From: Bacteroidia bacterium
GTDB taxonomy: Bacteria > Bacteroidota > Bacteroidia > J057
Direction of reading: 5' to 3'
Length of the DNA stretch: 64,000 nt
Assembly (NCBI GenBank): GCA_030430205.1
Contig: JAUIGE010000015.1
Span: forward strand, 62,001 to 126,000
Of the stretch, positions 63,201 through 64,000 are shown in pieces (the stretch's first letter is position 1; each line of letters begins with the position of its first letter). Below the pieces are notes generated by a model, which ran no database searches, was not told the origin of the DNA, and worked only from the letters and a program-made list of their open reading frames with translations. The position numbers and the translations under genes were made by a program.

Positions 63201-63460
63201 GAATGAGCATTTACGAGACCTCATGGGTTCGTTTACGCGAATTGACATTGAACTATACAATTCCAAGCAGCGCATTGGAAAGCCTTCCATTCTCTGCTGC
63301 AAGCATCACTTTGAGTGGTCGCAATCTATGGTTGAGCACGAAATATCCAGGTATTGATCCAGAGACTAACCTGACAGGTTCTTCCAATGGTATCGGATTG
63401 GATTATTTCAACATGCCTAACACCAAGAGCTATGGTGCATCTATTAATTTAACCTTCTAA
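60290..63460 (+). CDS. SusC/RagA-family TonB-linked outer-membrane receptor
   Basis: 1056 residues. Signal peptide (MKKLLLLAAFVLACGLMSAQ), a carboxypeptidase-like regulatory domain (VKGTVTDANTGEGLEGAAVVVKGT, 20-100), then the plug (DEVVVTAIGLEANKKAVGYSVQNV, VSSSGSPGASSNIRIRG, NSPLFVIDGVPIDNS, VLKGPAATALYGLRAANGAVIITTKSG) and a beta-barrel ending in Phe. It imports oligomers (glycan or peptide) with the SusD lipoprotein that follows. The substrate is not indicated, since no hydrolase genes are in view. Confidence 0.96.
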   Translation: MKKLLLLAAFVLACGLMSAQSVKGTVTDANTGEGLEGAAVVVKGTTIGALTDNDGNYSLRLPDGATELIFNFVGYKTIEESINGRSTINVSMSEDFLQIDEVVVTAIGLEANKKAVGYSVQNVNAQDIVDARETNIVNALSSKVAGVTVVSSSGSPGASSNIRIRGSVSINGSNSPLFVIDGVPIDNSESGNDVDGVDQSNRAIDINPNDIESLTVLKGPAATALYGLRAANGAVIITTKSGQKGAPKVTFSASYTADQYNKMPERQNTYAQGQPIGGVPTYRSPYTYEGFSWGPALANLEFDGADDNIFDQNGNLVPKGTGNGKAGIGYDAYDFFVTGNTVDLNASVSGGTDNMTYYVSAGKLSSNGIVPNSTFDRNSFRTRIQAQLTSKLSMGVAANYINSGGSRIQRGSNLQGVMLGLMRNTPSFDLGNGKIGQEGADDVNTYVNPDGTQRSYRWGVYDNPYWTVNKNPFHDDVNRLIGYMSARYDFTDWLSLSYKLGVDQYTDERNGAFDINPGWSTGSVYFSTRTSRDLNSDLLLQINKNITEDLNFNATFGQNYYGYVVTTKSTTGNTLAAPDFYHISNAVDVTSAETISRKEIVGLLGSVNLSYKDYLFLNVSARNDWSSALPAENNSFFAPAFSLGFVFTEALGMQDNKILPYGKLRASWGQVGLDAPIYVTSSYYNGAFNGGDGFINGLTYPAFGTAAFERSTQLGNANLVAELTTTTEFGAELKFLNNRVGIDVTYYSSSSANQIIALQLPPSTGFSSFVDNAGTITNKGWEVILNLSPVRSRDFRWDIDVNFTKYTNTVEELAPGIENIFLAGFTSTSSRVIAGQPYGAIYGNKFLEDEDGNTIIGANGWPVQDPSVGFLGDPNPDWLAGIRNSFTFKGFRLSALLDIRQGGEMWCGTCGIIDYFGTSQVSVDERENPMYTFPGVLADGTTNTQEVNLADPAAGLGSYYRVRYGFGGIGGMSIYETSWVRLRELTLNYTIPSSALESLPFSAASITLSGRNLWLSTKYPGIDPETNLTGSSNGIGLDYFNMPNTKSYGASINLTF

Positions 63461-63476
63461 GTCAATAAAATATATT

Positions 63477-64000
63477 ATGAAACGCTTAATATATGTTGCG
63501 TTGGGGGCATTGATGCTCACCTTTACGCTCAACTCCTGCGATATCGCAGACACCAACATTGACCCAACGAGGCTCAATGATACCCAGCTTAACCTGATCC
63601 TGCCTACTGCTATTTCGCAGTCTGCATACAACCAGTCTTCTAACCCGGCTCGTGTTGCAGGTATCATCATGCAGCAGTTTTTGGGACGTGATGCCCAGCA
63701 GGAGCAGTATAACCGCTATGTAATTGACCGTAATACCTTTGATAACTACTGGAATACAGGTCTGTATGTAGGTGCTTTGAAAGATTGTGCTATCATGATC
63801 GAAAAAGCAGCAGCAGAAGGCCAGCCTCATTATGAAGGTATGGCAAAAATCCTGATGGCCTATAATTATGGTATGGCTACTTCTTACTTCGGAGACATTC
63901 CTTTTACCGAAGCTTTGAAAGGCCTTGATGACCTGAAGCCTGCTTATGACAAGCAAAGTGATGTATATGCAGGTGTCCAGCAATTGCTTGACCAGGCTAT
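63477..64000 (+). CDS. SusD/RagB-family lipoprotein, 3' end outside window
   Basis: The frame is open from the ATG at 63477 to the window edge (174 complete codons). Lipobox FTLNSC-D after a short leader. DPTRLNDTQLNLILPTAISQSAYN and NRYVIDRNTFDNYWNTGLYVGALKDCAIMIEKAAAEG, then the TPR-like MAKILMAYNYGMATSYFGDIPFTEALKG, are diagnostic of the SusD-like_2 family. It binds ligand at the surface on top of the SusC channel, 16 bp downstream of susC. Confidence 0.92.
   Translation, partial: MKRLIYVALGALMLTFTLNSCDIADTNIDPTRLNDTQLNLILPTAISQSAYNQSSNPARVAGIIMQQFLGRDAQQEQYNRYVIDRNTFDNYWNTGLYVGALKDCAIMIEKAAAEGQPHYEGMAKILMAYNYGMATSYFGDIPFTEALKGLDDLKPAYDKQSDVYAGVQQLLDQA

Overview
The window comes from a Bacteroidota chromosome, most likely a Saprospiria-type marine or activated-sludge lineage. 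This placement rests on a SusC/SusD pair, several type IX secretion (T9SS) C-terminal sorting domains, PKD-rich surface proteins, DUF1573 and Bacteroidota-style ABC permeases. It also rests on a promoter of the TTTG-N19-TAnnTTTG class and weak or absent Shine-Dalgarno sequences. There are no rRNA or tRNA genes, insertion sequences, CRISPR arrays or prophage genes. Most of the window is ordinary chromosomal backbone.

Layout: (1) 0-1.4 kb: the end of a PD-(D/E)XK nuclease-like gene, a strong bidirectional terminator, and a minus-strand tmRNA gene (ssrA) whose T-loop is interrupted by a 231-nt group I intron. (2) 1.4-10.3 kb: housekeeping and metabolic genes, including DUF1573, 3-hydroxyacyl-CoA dehydrogenase, an NSS transporter with a MetS-like small subunit, a fused trehalose-P synthase/phosphatase, a MYG1-like protein, a UbiA-family prenyltransferase and a CheY-like receiver. 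(3) 10.4-27.3 kb: a cell-surface and secretion region, with a 1592-residue RHS protein, an SdrD-like/dockerin-like protein, T9SS cargo, PKD proteins, a 5'-nucleotidase lipoprotein, and an ECF sigma factor followed by an anti-sigma-like/beta-barrel protein and a PKD lipoprotein. (4) 27.3-41.3 kb: DUF3137/LemA, 2-oxoacid:ferredoxin oxidoreductase (KorAB) plus an FAD reductase, lipoproteins, a cyclophilin, a VLRF1-like ribosome-rescue candidate, an Nfu scaffold and a cell-wall amidase. (5) 41.4-53 kb: an FtsX/MacB-like permease, transhydrogenase subunits without the alpha-1 subunit, carboxynorspermidine synthesis, a GNAT-nitrilase fusion, an ABC exporter and a glycosyltransferase-like membrane protein. 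(6) 53-56.3 kb: a putative copper/redox cassette (Cys-motif peptide, CDVCGC barrel, MbnP-like lipoprotein, MbnH-like di-heme peroxidase). (7) 56.3-64 kb: lipid kinase, LMW phosphatase, murB, accD, and a SusC/SusD pair running off the right edge.

Two observations stand out. The first is the intron-split tmRNA. Both splice sites, the P1 and P10 pairings and the conserved P/Q/R/S elements can be read directly, and removing the intron restores a perfect T-arm. The second is a genome-style feature: at least a dozen intergenic spacers are filled with tandem repeats of exactly 7-bp period. The repeat unit differs from spacer to spacer (GTTTCGG, TACTCTC, CCCACTA, GCAGAGA, ACTGAAG, TCTCAAT, AGTTGGC, TGCCTAC, CGTTTTT), and in at least two cases the repeats run into the 3' end of a coding region.
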